DNA from: Paenibacillus_AK sp041641375
Lineage (GTDB): Bacteria > Bacillota > Bacilli > Paenibacillales > YIM-B00363
Direction: 5' to 3'
Length of the DNA stretch: 6,566 nucleotides
NCBI GenBank assembly: GCA_041641375.1
Contig: JBEPYM010000179.1
Location: 1 to 6,566 of the forward strand
The notes beneath the pieces are model-generated. The model was not told where the DNA came from and ran no database searches. It saw only the letters and a program-made list of their open reading frames with translations. Every line of letters starts with the position of its first letter. The stretch's first letter is position 1. Below, piece after piece: positions 6,490 through 6,566 of the stretch. Made by a program: the position numbers and the translations under genes.

Positions 6490-6566
6490 ATGAGGCTTCC
6501 TGTAGATGTACAATTCATTTTTCCACTGATTGCGAACGGCATGTCGGAGAACCAGTACTTGTCTTG
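6490..6566 (+). CDS. Possible start of a plus-strand gene, cut by the window edge
   Basis: An ATG at 6490 opens a frame that stays open to the end of the window, giving 25 complete codons (beginning MRLPVDVQFIFPLIANG). AAGGGG at 6476-6481, eight bases upstream, is a well-placed ribosome binding site, and a weak promoter candidate lies further up. I do not recognise the protein. The stretch is too short to judge coding bias, and both minus-strand frames discussed in the findings are also open at this edge, so the call is tentative. Confidence 0.3.
   Translation, partial: MRLPVDVQFIFPLIANGMSENQYLS

Noticed and set aside
6235..6513. Minus-strand open frame of 92 residues or more
   Set aside because: Its end is encoded by the terminator hairpin of the neighbouring gene, the frame is AT-rich, the usable start is only a TTG with no clear binding site, and no family is recognisable. 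It could still be the end of a longer minus-strand gene, so it is kept as a finding.
1..6566. CRISPR array, tRNA, rRNA, insertion sequence or prophage signature
   Set aside because: I saw no regularly spaced repeats, tRNA-like cloverleaf, rRNA sequence, transposase motifs or phage genes anywhere in the window.

Overview
This window looks like chromosome from a low-to-moderate GC Bacillota, most likely Paenibacillus or a close relative. The clues are purine-rich Shine-Dalgarno sites (AGGAGG, GAGGGA), a soluble globin-coupled aerotaxis receptor very close to Bacillus HemAT, a YuiH-type sulfite-oxidase-fold protein, and intrinsic terminators with T-tracts. The genus is inferred from general familiarity, not from a search.

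Layout. Bases 1-319 are a gene-poor, AT-richer leader with a short direct repeat and a perfect AT-rich palindrome. HemAT (320-1612) follows as a single-gene unit closed by a clear intrinsic terminator (1636-1668). Next comes a tightly spaced plus-strand cluster: a ferredoxin-tailed aldo/keto reductase (1728-2744), an M17 leucyl aminopeptidase (2762-4279, 17 nt gap) and a 12-helix MFS transporter (4301-5569, 21 nt gap). A cytoplasmic molybdopterin-dependent sulfite-oxidase-like protein (5623-6201) follows after 53 nt. It has its own candidate sigma-A promoter inside the end of the MFS gene, and it is closed by a second intrinsic terminator (6221-6268). The last 300 bases are AT-richer and mostly non-coding. 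They hold a 10-bp inverted repeat and, at the edge, the possible start of another plus-strand gene.

How the genes work together. HemAT senses oxygen and feeds the chemotaxis kinase, but no other chemotaxis genes are present, so it is an orphan receptor. Spacing suggests that the reductase, aminopeptidase and transporter are co-transcribed. They share no obvious pathway, and I would not claim one beyond operon-like packing.

Overall this is mostly ordinary housekeeping and accessory chromosome. I found no convincing new multi-gene system. The points most worth a second look are the unusual cysteine spacing in the reductase's iron-sulfur tail, the unexplained repeats in both intergenic regions, and the ambiguous coding content of the 3' edge.
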